In this document: in pieces, positions 1 to 8,415 of the stretch
Layout of the letters: each line of letters starts with the position of its first letter
Numbering within the stretch: the stretch's first letter is position 1
Source of the DNA: Lachnospiraceae bacterium
GTDB taxonomy: Bacteria > Bacillota > Clostridia > Lachnospirales > Lachnospiraceae
Direction of reading: 5' to 3'
Assembly (NCBI GenBank): GCA_021153185.1
Contig: JAGKTY010000005.1
Location: forward strand, 43,311-107,310
Length of the DNA stretch: 64,000 nucleotides
Translations under genes and position numbers: made by a program
Notes under the pieces: model-generated
Seen by the model: the letters and a program-made list of their open reading frames with translations, nothing else
Told to the model about the DNA's origin: nothing
Database searches by the model: none

Positions 1-1
1 T

Positions 2-838
2 AAGGGTGTCAAGGTCATCGGCAGAATTGACAACCTTCTCATTATTTTGCCGGAAAATAAGCTCGATGAGATTGCAATTACGTTAGCACTTGAGGATTAC
101 GATATTCTGGAGGAAATCGTTCAGCTGTGCGAAAAGAGTGGTGTTCACACGAAGTTTATACCGGATTACAACAGTGTCATTCCGAGTAAGCCGTATACGG
201 AGGACTTGAATGGTCTGCCGGTCATTAATATCAGACATATTCCGCTTTCCAATACGCTCAATTCCATTGCAAAGCGTATTGTTGATATGGTTGGTGGCAT
301 TTTTTGTATCATTCTCTTTTCTCCGGTTATGCTGTTTGCAGCGATTGCAATTAAGGTGTCAAGTCCGGGCCCGGTTATTTTCAAGCAGGAGCGCGTGGGA
401 CTGCATAATAAGCCGTTTCGGATTTACAAATTCCGGACGATGGAGATGCAAAAACCAAAAGCGGAGCAGAAGGCCTGGACGTCAAAGGATGACCCGCGTG
501 TCACCAAAATCGGAAGGTTTCTTCGAAAGACAAGCATTGATGAAATGCCGCAGTTTTTCAATGTGTTAAAGGGAGATATGAGTCTGGTCGGACCAAGACC
601 GGAGAGGCCGTACTTTGTTGAGAAGTTTAAAGAAGAGATACCGCGGTATATGATTAAGCATCAAGTCAGACCCGGCATTACAGGATGGGCGCAGGTGAAC
701 GGCTATCGTGGTGATACATCCATCCGCAAGCGAATTGACTGTGATTTGTATTACATTGAGAATTGGACGATGGGACTGGATATCAAAATTTTGTTCCTGA
801 CAATTTTTAAGGGATTTATCAACAAAAACGCATATTAG
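2..838 (+). CDS. Undecaprenyl-phosphate sugar phosphotransferase (5'-truncated by window edge)
   Basis: The frame is open from the first bases, so the N-terminus lies outside the window. The visible part starts in the end of a nucleotide-binding-like domain (KVIGRIDNLLIILPENK), has one membrane segment (about VGGIFCIILFSPVMLFAAIAI), then the complete bacterial sugar transferase domain. Family hallmarks are FKQERVG, YKFRTM, the acidic pair in TSIDEMPQ, GDMSLVGPRPE and PGITGWAQVNGYRG. Such enzymes move a sugar-1-phosphate from a UDP-sugar onto undecaprenyl phosphate at the inner face of the membrane, the first step of exopolysaccharide or wall-polymer synthesis. The LCP gene follows 23 bases later and fits polymer attachment. 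The sugar specificity cannot be read from the sequence. Confidence 0.92.
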   Translation, partial: KGVKVIGRIDNLLIILPENKLDEIAITLALEDYDILEEIVQLCEKSGVHTKFIPDYNSVIPSKPYTEDLNGLPVINIRHIPLSNTLNSIAKRIVDMVGGIFCIILFSPVMLFAAIAIKVSSPGPVIFKQERVGLHNKPFRIYKFRTMEMQKPKAEQKAWTSKDDPRVTKIGRFLRKTSIDEMPQFFNVLKGDMSLVGPRPERPYFVEKFKEEIPRYMIKHQVRPGITGWAQVNGYRGDTSIRKRIDCDLYYIENWTMGLDIKILFLTIFKGFINKNAY

Positions 839-861
839 GAAAGGTAGATAAGGGTTTTATC

Positions 862-1977
862 ATGGCAACAAACAAACCGAAAAAAAGAATGACAAAGGCA
901 GAGAGGGCAAAGAGAAAACGCAGACGAATTGCATTGTTCGCGGTGGAAGCACTGCTTCTTGTTGTTCTTGTTGTTGCGCTCTATTTTGTGTCAAAATACA
1001 ACAAAATGGACCGCGTGGAAATCAACGAAGAAGACATTGTGATGAATGAGCAGGCTGTTCCGGAAACAGTCGATGAGGAACAGATTGAGACGAATCAGGG
1101 CCTTGGTAACCATATGGACAAATATTGGAACATTGCGCTCTTCGGTGTGGATTCCAGAAAGGGAAGTCTTGGTAAAGGCACCTTATCTGATACGATTATC
1201 ATTGCATCCATCAACAAAGAAACAAAGGATGTGAGACTTGCAAGTATTTACCGTGATACGTATCTGAACATCGGAAATGATACGTATACAAAGGCCAATG
1301 CGGCATATGCAAAGGGCGGTCCGGTACAGGCCATCAACATGATTAATATGAACTTTGATATGAATATTACAGACTATGCCACAGTCGGATGGGCCGGTGT
1401 TGCCGATACAATTGATGCACTCGGCGGTGTGGAGATTGATGTTGACAGCGCAGAGATTACGCATCTGAATAACTATCAGGTGGAGACATCCAAATCGCTT
1501 GGCAGAAGCTATAAACAGGTGACGAGCACAGGTCTTCAGACGCTTGACGGCATTCAGGCGGTTTCTTATTGCCGTATCCGTTATACGGAGGGTGATGATT
1601 TCAAACGTACAGAGCGTCAGAGAGAAGTGATTCAGGCAATCATCAACAAAGCGAAAGCTTCTTCACCGACAGCACTTAACAGTGCGGCCAATAATATTTT
1701 TGACGAGGTTTCGACATCTCTTTCTTTATCAGAAATTCTCAGTCTGATTAGCGATGTTGCTTCATACAATATTGTTGAGACAACGGGTGTGCCGTTTGAG
1801 GAATATCGTCAGACCGGCAGTGTTGGAAAATCAGGAAGCTGTGTTATTCCTGTAACACTCGAAGACAGTGTACTCAAACTGCATCAATTCCTGTTTGACG
1901 GAGCGCCTGATTACACACCTTCAGAGAGCGTTAAGACATACAGCCAAAAGGTGGCATCTGATACAGGCAAATATTAG
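862..1977 (+). CDS. LytR-CpsA-Psr (LCP) family wall-polymer ligase
   Basis: 371 residues: a very basic cytoplasmic start, one membrane segment at about residues 23-45, then an extracellular LCP domain. Recognisable LCP motifs are NIALFGVDSR, LSDTIIIASIN, RLASIYRDTYLNI, the DALGGVEIDVD segment and CRIRYTEGDDFKRTERQRE, which carries the Asp/Arg cluster that binds the polyprenyl pyrophosphate. LCP proteins transfer lipid-linked glycopolymers to peptidoglycan. The start is ATG 862 with an AAGGG ribosome site 8 bases upstream. It sits directly behind the priming sugar transferase, so both probably serve one surface polysaccharide. A hairpin with a T-run begins 11 bases after the stop. Confidence 0.92.
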   Translation: MATNKPKKRMTKAERAKRKRRRIALFAVEALLLVVLVVALYFVSKYNKMDRVEINEEDIVMNEQAVPETVDEEQIETNQGLGNHMDKYWNIALFGVDSRKGSLGKGTLSDTIIIASINKETKDVRLASIYRDTYLNIGNDTYTKANAAYAKGGPVQAINMINMNFDMNITDYATVGWAGVADTIDALGGVEIDVDSAEITHLNNYQVETSKSLGRSYKQVTSTGLQTLDGIQAVSYCRIRYTEGDDFKRTERQREVIQAIINKAKASSPTALNSAANNIFDEVSTSLSLSEILSLISDVASYNIVETTGVPFEEYRQTGSVGKSGSCVIPVTLEDSVLKLHQFLFDGAPDYTPSESVKTYSQKVASDTGKY

Positions 1978-1987
1978 GAAAGGCAAG

Positions 1988-2009
1988 AGGGACCGGTTTT
2001 GGTCCCTTT
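1988..2009 (+). terminator. GGGACC/GGTCCC hairpin with T-run over the next gene's start
   Basis: The bases GGGACC, a six-base loop GGTTTT, GGTCCC and then TTTTT form a short intrinsic-terminator-like hairpin just after the LCP gene. It overlaps the candidate TTG start of the following glycosyltransferase, so it may be an attenuator instead of a full stop. Confidence 0.6.
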
Positions 2010-2955
2010 TTACAGTACCATGATAGATGTAATCATCCCGGTTTATAAGCCGAAAAAGACGCTTATAACGCTTCTGGATGCTCTGCAGAGGCAGACAAAG
2101 CCTGCGCAAAATATCATATTGTACAATACGGAGAAAGCGTTGTTTGAACCGTTTGAACGGCAGTGGAAGCTTCGGGAACGATACGCCAATGTGCAGATTT
2201 TTCATCATACCAAAGAGGAATTTGACCACGGCGGAACAAGAAGGCTTGGCGTGTCAAAAAGTGATGCCGATGTGTTTGTCTGTATGACGGATGATGCGAT
2301 TCCGGGGGATGATACACTTCTTCAGACGTTATATGACGGGCTGATGCAACGGGAAGAGGTTGCCGTTTGCTACGCAAGGCAGCTGCCGGCACCTGATTGC
2401 AGACAGATAGAACGGTATACGCGCTCGTTTAATTATCCCGAGGGTTCAAGGCTCAAAGGGCAGCAGGATGCAAAGGAACTTGGGATTAAGACCTATTTCT
2501 GCTCAAATGTGTGTGCGGCATACAAGCGGGAGATTTATGATAAGCTTGGTGGATTTGCAGCGCATACGATTTTTAATGAAGATATGATTTATGCGGGAAA
2601 TGCAGTGCAGCAGGGGTACCTCATTTATTATGCGGCAGATGCATGCGTCATTCATTCGCACAATTACAGCATGAGGCAGCAGTTTCAGCGCAATTTTGAC
2701 CTGGGCATTTCGCAGGCGGAGCATCCGGAGATTTTTGCTACGCTAAAGAGCGAGTCGGAGGGCGCTAAGCTTGTTGTAAATACAGCAGAATATTTGCTGA
2801 AAAATGGGCATCCGTTTGAAATTGTGCGGCTTGTATTTCATTCCGCAGCCAAACTGCTTGGATACAAATTGGGCAGGCAGTACCGCAAATTACCGCGCAG
2901 ACTTGTTTGTGCGTTTGCAATGAACAAGGTATATGTAAGGAAGTATTTGATATAA
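1999..2955 (+). CDS. Family 2 glycosyltransferase (rhamnosyltransferase-like)
   Basis: 318 residues from TTG 1999, or 311 from ATG 2020. The GT-A fold is shown by IDVIIPVYKPKKT at the start, the HHTKEEFDHGGTRRLG segment, the metal-binding acidic motif in CMTDDAIPGDD and the acceptor-side NEDMIYAGNAVQQGY motif, as in family 2 rhamnosyl- and similar transferases. It probably adds a sugar to the lipid-linked repeat unit on the cytoplasmic side. The start is uncertain: TTG 1999 has AAGAGGG at about 7 bases, while ATG 2020 has no ribosome site but begins right at the conserved beta strand. A terminator-like hairpin covers the region between the two. It is probably the last gene of the polysaccharide cluster. 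Confidence 0.88.
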   Translation: MVPFYSTMIDVIIPVYKPKKTLITLLDALQRQTKPAQNIILYNTEKALFEPFERQWKLRERYANVQIFHHTKEEFDHGGTRRLGVSKSDADVFVCMTDDAIPGDDTLLQTLYDGLMQREEVAVCYARQLPAPDCRQIERYTRSFNYPEGSRLKGQQDAKELGIKTYFCSNVCAAYKREIYDKLGGFAAHTIFNEDMIYAGNAVQQGYLIYYAADACVIHSHNYSMRQQFQRNFDLGISQAEHPEIFATLKSESEGAKLVVNTAEYLLKNGHPFEIVRLVFHSAAKLLGYKLGRQYRKLPRRLVCAFAMNKVYVRKYLI

Positions 2956-3008
2956 AAGTAATTTTGGTTTATATCTTTGTATAAGGGAATTGAGTTAAGG
3001 AGAGAAAG

Positions 3009-4748
3009 ATGGCAGATATGCATTCATATGATACAGATTTTGAAGAAAAAGAGGATACCATTATGGGAGATCAGCCTGTAGATGTTTCTGCGGATGATTT
3101 TGATGAAAATGCGCCGGTTTCGGGAGAATTTGCGCATCATACGTTGAATACAGCACGAAATGATGAGGAAGAGGATGTTTTTCACATTACGTCTTCGGAC
3201 AACGAGGTGTCTGAAGATGATTTTGATGATGAGGAGGAAGATATGCACAATTCCTTTGTCGATACGAAGGAAGACGGGCTGTCTGAAGATGATTGGGACG
3301 AAGAAGATTCGTATGAAGACGATTCGTATGATGACGAGGATGACGATTCTCCGGAAGATTTCGATGACGAAAAAGACGATGACTATGAGGATGTCTGTTT
3401 TGTCTGCAGACGACCGGAATCCGTGACGGGAAAACAGTTCAAGCTACCAAACAATATTTGTGTGTGCAATGACTGTATGCACAAAACGATGGATGCGGTC
3501 AGTCAGTTTGATTACCAGGGCATGCTGCCGGGCATGATGGATATGAATTTTGACGACATGGACCTTTCGCAGTTCAAAGGAAAAATGCCGGATATCCGTT
3601 TTGTCAATCTTTCCGATTTACAGGGAGATGGCGGGATTCCAAACAAACAGAAATTAAAAAAGAAAAAGAAGAAAAAAGGCGATAAACCGCTTATTGATAT
3701 CAAAAATATCCCTGCACCACACAAAATTAAAGCGCAGCTCGATGAGTATGTGGTCGGTCAGGAGCAGGCGAAAAAAGCCATTTCGGTCGCTGTATATAAT
3801 CATTACAAGCGTGTGGCGACGGGCACGATGGATGAAATTGAGATTGAAAAGTCCAATATGCTGATTCTTGGCCCGACGGGTAGCGGAAAGACATTCCTTG
3901 TAAAGACGCTTGCAAAGCTTTTGGACGTGCCGCTTGCAATCACCGATGCGACATCGCTTACAGAGGCAGGATATATTGGCGATGATATTGAGAGTGTTGT
4001 GTCAAAGCTCCTTGCGGCAGCGGACAATGATATTGAACGCGCGGAAATGGGCATTATTTTTGTGGACGAGATTGATAAAATCGCAAAGAAACAGAACACC
4101 AATTCCAGAGATGTGTCCGGAGAGAGTGTGCAGCAGGGCATGCTCAAGCTGCTTGAAGGTGCTGATGTGGAAGTGCCGGTTGGTGCAAGCAGCAAAAACG
4201 CAATGGTGCCGCTGACAACGGTCAACACGAGAAATATTCTGTTTATTTGCGGCGGGGCGTTCCCGGAGATAGAAGATATCATCAACCAGAGATTGAATAA
4301 ACAGACATCCATCGGATACGCAGCACAGATTAAGAGCAAGCATGACAAAGAGAATGTGCTCAGCAAGGTAACCGTTGAGGATTTGCGTAAATTTGGTATG
4401 ATTCCCGAATTTTTGGGACGTCTTCCGATTATCTGTACGCTTAACGGACTTACCAAGGAAACGCTTGTTAAGGTGTTAAAAGAGCCGAAAAATGCCATCT
4501 TAAAGCAGTATCAAAAATTGCTTGCACTCGATGAGGTCAATCTGGTGTTTGAAGATAGCGCACTCGAAGCGATTGCGGAAAAAGCGCTCGAAAAGGAAAC
4601 GGGTGCCAGGGCGCTGCGTGCAATTATTGAAGAATTCATGATGGACATTATGTATGAGATTCCGAAAGATGACAATATCGGAACCGTAACGATTACAAGA
4701 GCATATATCGAGGGAACGGGCGGACCGATGATCGGAATGCGCGAGTAA
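3009..4748 (+). CDS. Divergent ClpX-like AAA+ unfoldase with acidic N-terminal extension
   Basis: 579 residues against about 420 for standard ClpX. Residues 1-128 are an Asp/Glu-rich low-complexity extension. A four-cysteine zinc-binding domain follows (C130, C133, C153, C156), then a Lys run at 214-223 and the AAA+ core: Walker A GPTGSGKT 288-295, pore loop GYIG 321-324, Walker B IIFVDEID 349-356, and a ClpX C-terminal domain. Two ClpX signatures differ. The ClpP-docking loop reads SIGYAA (434-439) where the family has IGF, and the RKH loop region reads GASSKNAMVPL with no RKH. The gene is single, with a good ribosome site (AAGGAGAG) and a strong terminator behind it. It is clearly ClpX-related, but probably a specialised paralogue. 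No clpP lies nearby. Confidence 0.9.
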   Translation: MADMHSYDTDFEEKEDTIMGDQPVDVSADDFDENAPVSGEFAHHTLNTARNDEEEDVFHITSSDNEVSEDDFDDEEEDMHNSFVDTKEDGLSEDDWDEEDSYEDDSYDDEDDDSPEDFDDEKDDDYEDVCFVCRRPESVTGKQFKLPNNICVCNDCMHKTMDAVSQFDYQGMLPGMMDMNFDDMDLSQFKGKMPDIRFVNLSDLQGDGGIPNKQKLKKKKKKKGDKPLIDIKNIPAPHKIKAQLDEYVVGQEQAKKAISVAVYNHYKRVATGTMDEIEIEKSNMLILGPTGSGKTFLVKTLAKLLDVPLAITDATSLTEAGYIGDDIESVVSKLLAAADNDIERAEMGIIFVDEIDKIAKKQNTNSRDVSGESVQQGMLKLLEGADVEVPVGASSKNAMVPLTTVNTRNILFICGGAFPEIEDIINQRLNKQTSIGYAAQIKSKHDKENVLSKVTVEDLRKFGMIPEFLGRLPIICTLNGLTKETLVKVLKEPKNAILKQYQKLLALDEVNLVFEDSALEAIAEKALEKETGARALRAIIEEFMMDIMYEIPKDDNIGTVTITRAYIEGTGGPMIGMRE

Positions 4749-4754
4749 GATGTA

Positions 4755-4781
4755 AAAGAGAGCTTCGGCTCTCTTTTTTTT
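4755..4781 (+). terminator. Strong intrinsic terminator after the clpX-like gene
   Basis: AAAGAGAGC, tetraloop TTCG, GCTCTCTTT followed by an unbroken T-run. This is a textbook UUCG-capped terminator starting seven bases after the stop codon. It separates the unfoldase from the subtilase. Confidence 0.93.
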
Positions 4782-4869
4782 GAAAAGGCATTTATTGGCG
4801 AAAGGGTATTGGATGTGACAAAAGGAGAGGGCCTGCATAGAATAGAGGGAAAACGCATGGGAGCGTGCT

Positions 4870-6579
4870 GTGGATACGAAGCAGTATTTTGTGTTAGATT
4901 ATGATTTTAATTTATTGCCGCCGTCAGAACGCAATTTTCCGTACGAATTATGGGAAGCTGTCGGTGGGCTTTTTATTCTCGTCATCGATGAAAAGGATGC
5001 CGCGTCTGTCAGGGGATATGTAGCCAAATATCCATACATTCCGAAAGTATACGGAATAGCAGACATAACGGACGATATGAATGAAGCGGTTGACCAACAA
5101 TACACGCAGGTACTTGCGGAAAGCGGGATTTTACAAGTGCAGGAGGAGCCACTTGCGTTATCGGGTCAGGGAGTCATTATTGCAATCATAGATACCGGCA
5201 TCCAATACGAAGAAGCTGCCTTCCGGTATGAAAACGGGGATACGAGGATTTTGTCGATATGGGACCAAACACTTGAGGGAGAGCAATATGCAAGTCCGGA
5301 AGGATTTGCGTATGGCAGTGAATTTGACGAACAAAAGTTAAATCAGGCATTAAAAAGCGATAATCCCTTGGCGGAGGTGCCAACCTATGATACGAGTGGA
5401 CACGGAAGCGCACTTGCAGCCATTGCCGCGGCCGGTGTGCAGGAGGACGGGAGCCGCGGGGCAGCATATCTGGCGCGTTTTGTCATTGTCAAGCTGCGCC
5501 GCGCCCCGGAATATTTGACATCGTACTATGGGGTAGCAGGGGACGAGGTATGTTTTGCTGACTTTGATATCCTCATGGCACTAAGGTATGTAACGCAATT
5601 TCAGAAGCCTTTTGAAAAACCACTTGTTATTTTACTCGGGATGCAGACGAATCAGGGCAGCCATACGGGCGACGCATTGTTGCCGGTGGCACTCGGTCAA
5701 ATCGGAAAGGTGCGTAATCAAGTCGTTGTTGTGCCGGCAGGAAATGAGGGGGAAGCTGCGGGACATTATCACGGCGTGATTGATGAGACGAACCGGAATG
5801 GAGAGGTATGTGAGCTGCTTATCGGTGAGGGAGAAGAAAAAATTGTGATGGAATTATGGGGAAAGCCGCCGGCACTTTTCTCGGTAGGCATTTCGTCTCC
5901 TGCGGGGGAACAGATTGGCAATATGCTCTATCGCCCCGGACAGTCCGTGCGCTATGAATTTTTGTACAGCCAGACGATAGTCATGATTGATTATGTGGCA
6001 ACCGACCAGACAAGTGGGCAGGAACTCTTCGTCATCGGGCTTGAAAAACCGATTCCGGGTATATGGCAAATCCATGTCATGCCGTATGGCACGTATCAGG
6101 AAGGGGTGTTTGACATCTGGCTTCCGATCAGACAGTTTTTAAAAGGGGATACCCGCTTTTTGAGACCGGAACCGGAAACAACCATTACAGAGCCGGCGGG
6201 CGGGAGCGGTGTCATCAGTGTGGGAGCGTATCTGAGTAGCAACGGGCGGTTTTATCAGAAAAGCAGCCGGGGGTTTTTGAGTGATGGAGAAATAAAGCCT
6301 GACCTTGTTGCGCCGGGCGATTATGTGAGTGCGCAGTTTGGTCTGCGAACAGGCACATCTTATGCGGCAGCACTGCTTGCCGGAGCCGGCGCCCTCTTTT
6401 TGGAGTGGAGCGTTGTTCGTGGGAATGAGCGGTTTGTAAACACGGCAGTTTTCAAAAATATTTTAATCCGCGGTGCGACGAGAAACCGATATCCGTTCTA
6501 CCCGAATCCGCTCTACGGCTATGGGGAAATGAATTTGGAAAATTCCTTTGATCTGCTTGCGGGAATATCACGTTTCTAG
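4870..6579 (+). CDS. S8 family serine protease, Csp-like subtilase
   Basis: 569 residues, GTG start with GGAG six bases upstream. The catalytic triad is intact: D108 in AIIDTG, H178 in DTSGHGSA, S497 in GTSYAA, with the oxyanion asparagine N292 in PAGNEG. There is no signal peptide. About 95 residues precede the catalytic domain like the prodomain of Csp germination proteases, and a beta-rich insertion of about 150 residues (about 305-455) lies between Asn and Ser, as in that group. Csp proteases of Clostridia act in spore germination signalling, but paralogues of this size in Lachnospiraceae are common and mostly untested. The subtilase assignment is certain; the germination role is inferred. 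Confidence 0.9.
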   Translation: MDTKQYFVLDYDFNLLPPSERNFPYELWEAVGGLFILVIDEKDAASVRGYVAKYPYIPKVYGIADITDDMNEAVDQQYTQVLAESGILQVQEEPLALSGQGVIIAIIDTGIQYEEAAFRYENGDTRILSIWDQTLEGEQYASPEGFAYGSEFDEQKLNQALKSDNPLAEVPTYDTSGHGSALAAIAAAGVQEDGSRGAAYLARFVIVKLRRAPEYLTSYYGVAGDEVCFADFDILMALRYVTQFQKPFEKPLVILLGMQTNQGSHTGDALLPVALGQIGKVRNQVVVVPAGNEGEAAGHYHGVIDETNRNGEVCELLIGEGEEKIVMELWGKPPALFSVGISSPAGEQIGNMLYRPGQSVRYEFLYSQTIVMIDYVATDQTSGQELFVIGLEKPIPGIWQIHVMPYGTYQEGVFDIWLPIRQFLKGDTRFLRPEPETTITEPAGGSGVISVGAYLSSNGRFYQKSSRGFLSDGEIKPDLVAPGDYVSAQFGLRTGTSYAAALLAGAGALFLEWSVVRGNERFVNTAVFKNILIRGATRNRYPFYPNPLYGYGEMNLENSFDLLAGISRF

Positions 6580-6592
6580 GTTGTTTATTACA

Positions 6593-6666
6593 TTGACAAA
6601 ATCGAATAAAATCGACAAAATATCGCAAAAATTCAACTTTTTTTATAAAAAGTATCATGATATAAT
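6593..6666 (+). promoter_or_regulatory. Probable promoter region of the GGDEF operon
   Basis: The AT-rich gap carries TTGACA at about 6594 followed 17 bases later by CAAAAT, and a separate perfect TATAAT at 6661-6666 without a good -35 at standard spacing. Which one is used cannot be decided by eye. Confidence 0.4.
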
Positions 6667-6756
6667 AAAGTATAATTTCCGGGGCGTTTTGCCGGAACGA
6701 TTTTGCCAATGTGGCGCTGAATATTGCACGTATTGTGGCAATAACGAGGTGATTAG

Positions 6757-8415
6757 ATGAAATCCTTGCGAACCAAAATAATGACGCTTTCGATGGTGTG
6801 CGTCGTTGTATCTATTTTGACGTCGACATTAATCGGACTTGTAATCATCCGAAAGACCATTATGGATGATACGAGAGACATCATGACACTATCATGCGAA
6901 AAGTATGCAGATGAACTAAATAATATTTTGGACGATATGGCCAAATCGGTTACAGCGATTGAATATTATGCGACAAGCAATATCAAAAATGATCCGAGGG
7001 TTCTTACGAATGCCACAAAATTCGATGACTTTGTCATGCGTGTATCCGTGATTGCCCAAAACGAAGCGGATAATACAAACGGTGTCATGGGGACGTATAT
7101 GCGTTTTATTCCGGAAATTCAAGGAAATACAGCAGGCTTTTTTATCATCAGACCGAGTGGTGAGACAGAATTTAAACCGACGCAAATCACGGATTTATCC
7201 AAGTATGATAAGGATGACACGGAGAATGTCGGCTGGTTTTATCCGATTATTGAAGCCGGAGAGCCGTTGTGGCTTGCACCGTATTACAAACAAAATGTGG
7301 ATGCGACGATGATTTCTTATGTTGCACCGATTATGCTCGATGACAAACCAATCGGCGTCATTGGTATGGATATCGATTTGGATGTCATACAGGATAAAAT
7401 CAGAAAAGTGAATATTTATGAGACAGGAAGAGCGTTCCTGGTGGATGAGAGCGGACAGCCAATCTTTCAAAACAGAGTTGTCGAAGGACATGACATTACC
7501 ATTTTCAGCAAACAGATCAAACGCATTCTTGGACCAAATACAGGGAAGAACGATGTTGATTTTCATACGTACCATTGGGGAAATGCAAAATGGTATCTGA
7601 TTACGAGAACACTCAACAATGGTATGCGGTTTGCGCTGACAGTCGAAGATGGCGTGATTCGTGCGCCGGAGAAGCAGATGATCCACACATTGCTCGTTGC
7701 GATTGTCGGCTTGATTGTTTTTTCGTTTGTCTTAACCAACTACACAACCAAGCTCATTATCAGACCAATCTGGCAGCTCACACATGCGGCGAACAAAATT
7801 GCAAAGGGAGAGCTGGATGTAAAGCTTGATTACAAGGGTAAGGATGAGATCGGGCTACTCACAAACTGCTTTAAGGAGACGGCGCAGGAACTGAAGCATT
7901 ACATGGATACGATGAACGAGCTTGCCTATCACGATGCGCTGACAGGTGCGCTCAATAAGACTGCTTACGAGGAGCGTATCTCCAAGATTGACCGGAGCAT
8001 CAAGGATAAGGATGCTGCGTTTGCTGTTGTTGTATTTGATGTGAACAATCTTAAGAAAACAAACGACACATTTGGACATGAGATTGGTGATAAATTGATT
8101 TTGGATGCAGTGCATACGATTCAAAAGGTTTTTGGCAATAAGAATGTATATCGTATTGGCGGAGATGAATTTACGGCGATTCTGACGGGAGCGGAATTGT
8201 TTACCTGTAAGGAGCTTGTGCAGGCATTTGATGAGGAGGTACGCGCTGTTGACATTACGGAATGGAAAGACTATGATGTCAGCTTCCAGGTTGCAAGGGG
8301 ACTGATGGTTTATGATGCAAATGAGGATGAAACGTTTGCAGATGTATTCCGGCGTGCTGATCACTGTATGTATGAAAACAAACGTTATTTAAAAGGGATA
8401 AGGGAAGAAAAATAA
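6757..8415 (+). CDS. Membrane diguanylate cyclase with Cache sensor, HAMP and GGDEF
   Basis: 552 residues. A membrane segment at about 10-32 is followed by an extracellular double-Cache-type domain (GWFYPIIEAGEPLWLAPYY, PIGVIGMDIDLD), a second membrane segment near 308-330, a HAMP linker (IIRPIWQLTHAANKIAKGELD) and a GGDEF domain with the intact signature at 468-472. No RxxD inhibitory site precedes it at the usual spacing. The protein should make cyclic di-GMP in response to an external small ligand. The next gene starts inside its stop codon (TAATG), so the two are translationally coupled. Confidence 0.93.
   Translation: MKSLRTKIMTLSMVCVVVSILTSTLIGLVIIRKTIMDDTRDIMTLSCEKYADELNNILDDMAKSVTAIEYYATSNIKNDPRVLTNATKFDDFVMRVSVIAQNEADNTNGVMGTYMRFIPEIQGNTAGFFIIRPSGETEFKPTQITDLSKYDKDDTENVGWFYPIIEAGEPLWLAPYYKQNVDATMISYVAPIMLDDKPIGVIGMDIDLDVIQDKIRKVNIYETGRAFLVDESGQPIFQNRVVEGHDITIFSKQIKRILGPNTGKNDVDFHTYHWGNAKWYLITRTLNNGMRFALTVEDGVIRAPEKQMIHTLLVAIVGLIVFSFVLTNYTTKLIIRPIWQLTHAANKIAKGELDVKLDYKGKDEIGLLTNCFKETAQELKHYMDTMNELAYHDALTGALNKTAYEERISKIDRSIKDKDAAFAVVVFDVNNLKKTNDTFGHEIGDKLILDAVHTIQKVFGNKNVYRIGGDEFTAILTGAELFTCKELVQAFDEEVRAVDITEWKDYDVSFQVARGLMVYDANEDETFADVFRRADHCMYENKRYLKGIREEK

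Noticed and set aside
3803..4498. Long minus-strand open frame (231 codons) opposite the clpX-like gene
   Set aside because: It mirrors a strongly conserved AAA+ coding sequence, has Ser/Leu-rich shadow composition and no ribosome site; an antisense artefact.
6667..6756. Cyclic di-GMP riboswitch before the GGDEF operon
   Set aside because: The leader has a weak ATTGC/GGCAAT pairing but not the conserved two-helix core of either cyclic di-GMP riboswitch class.
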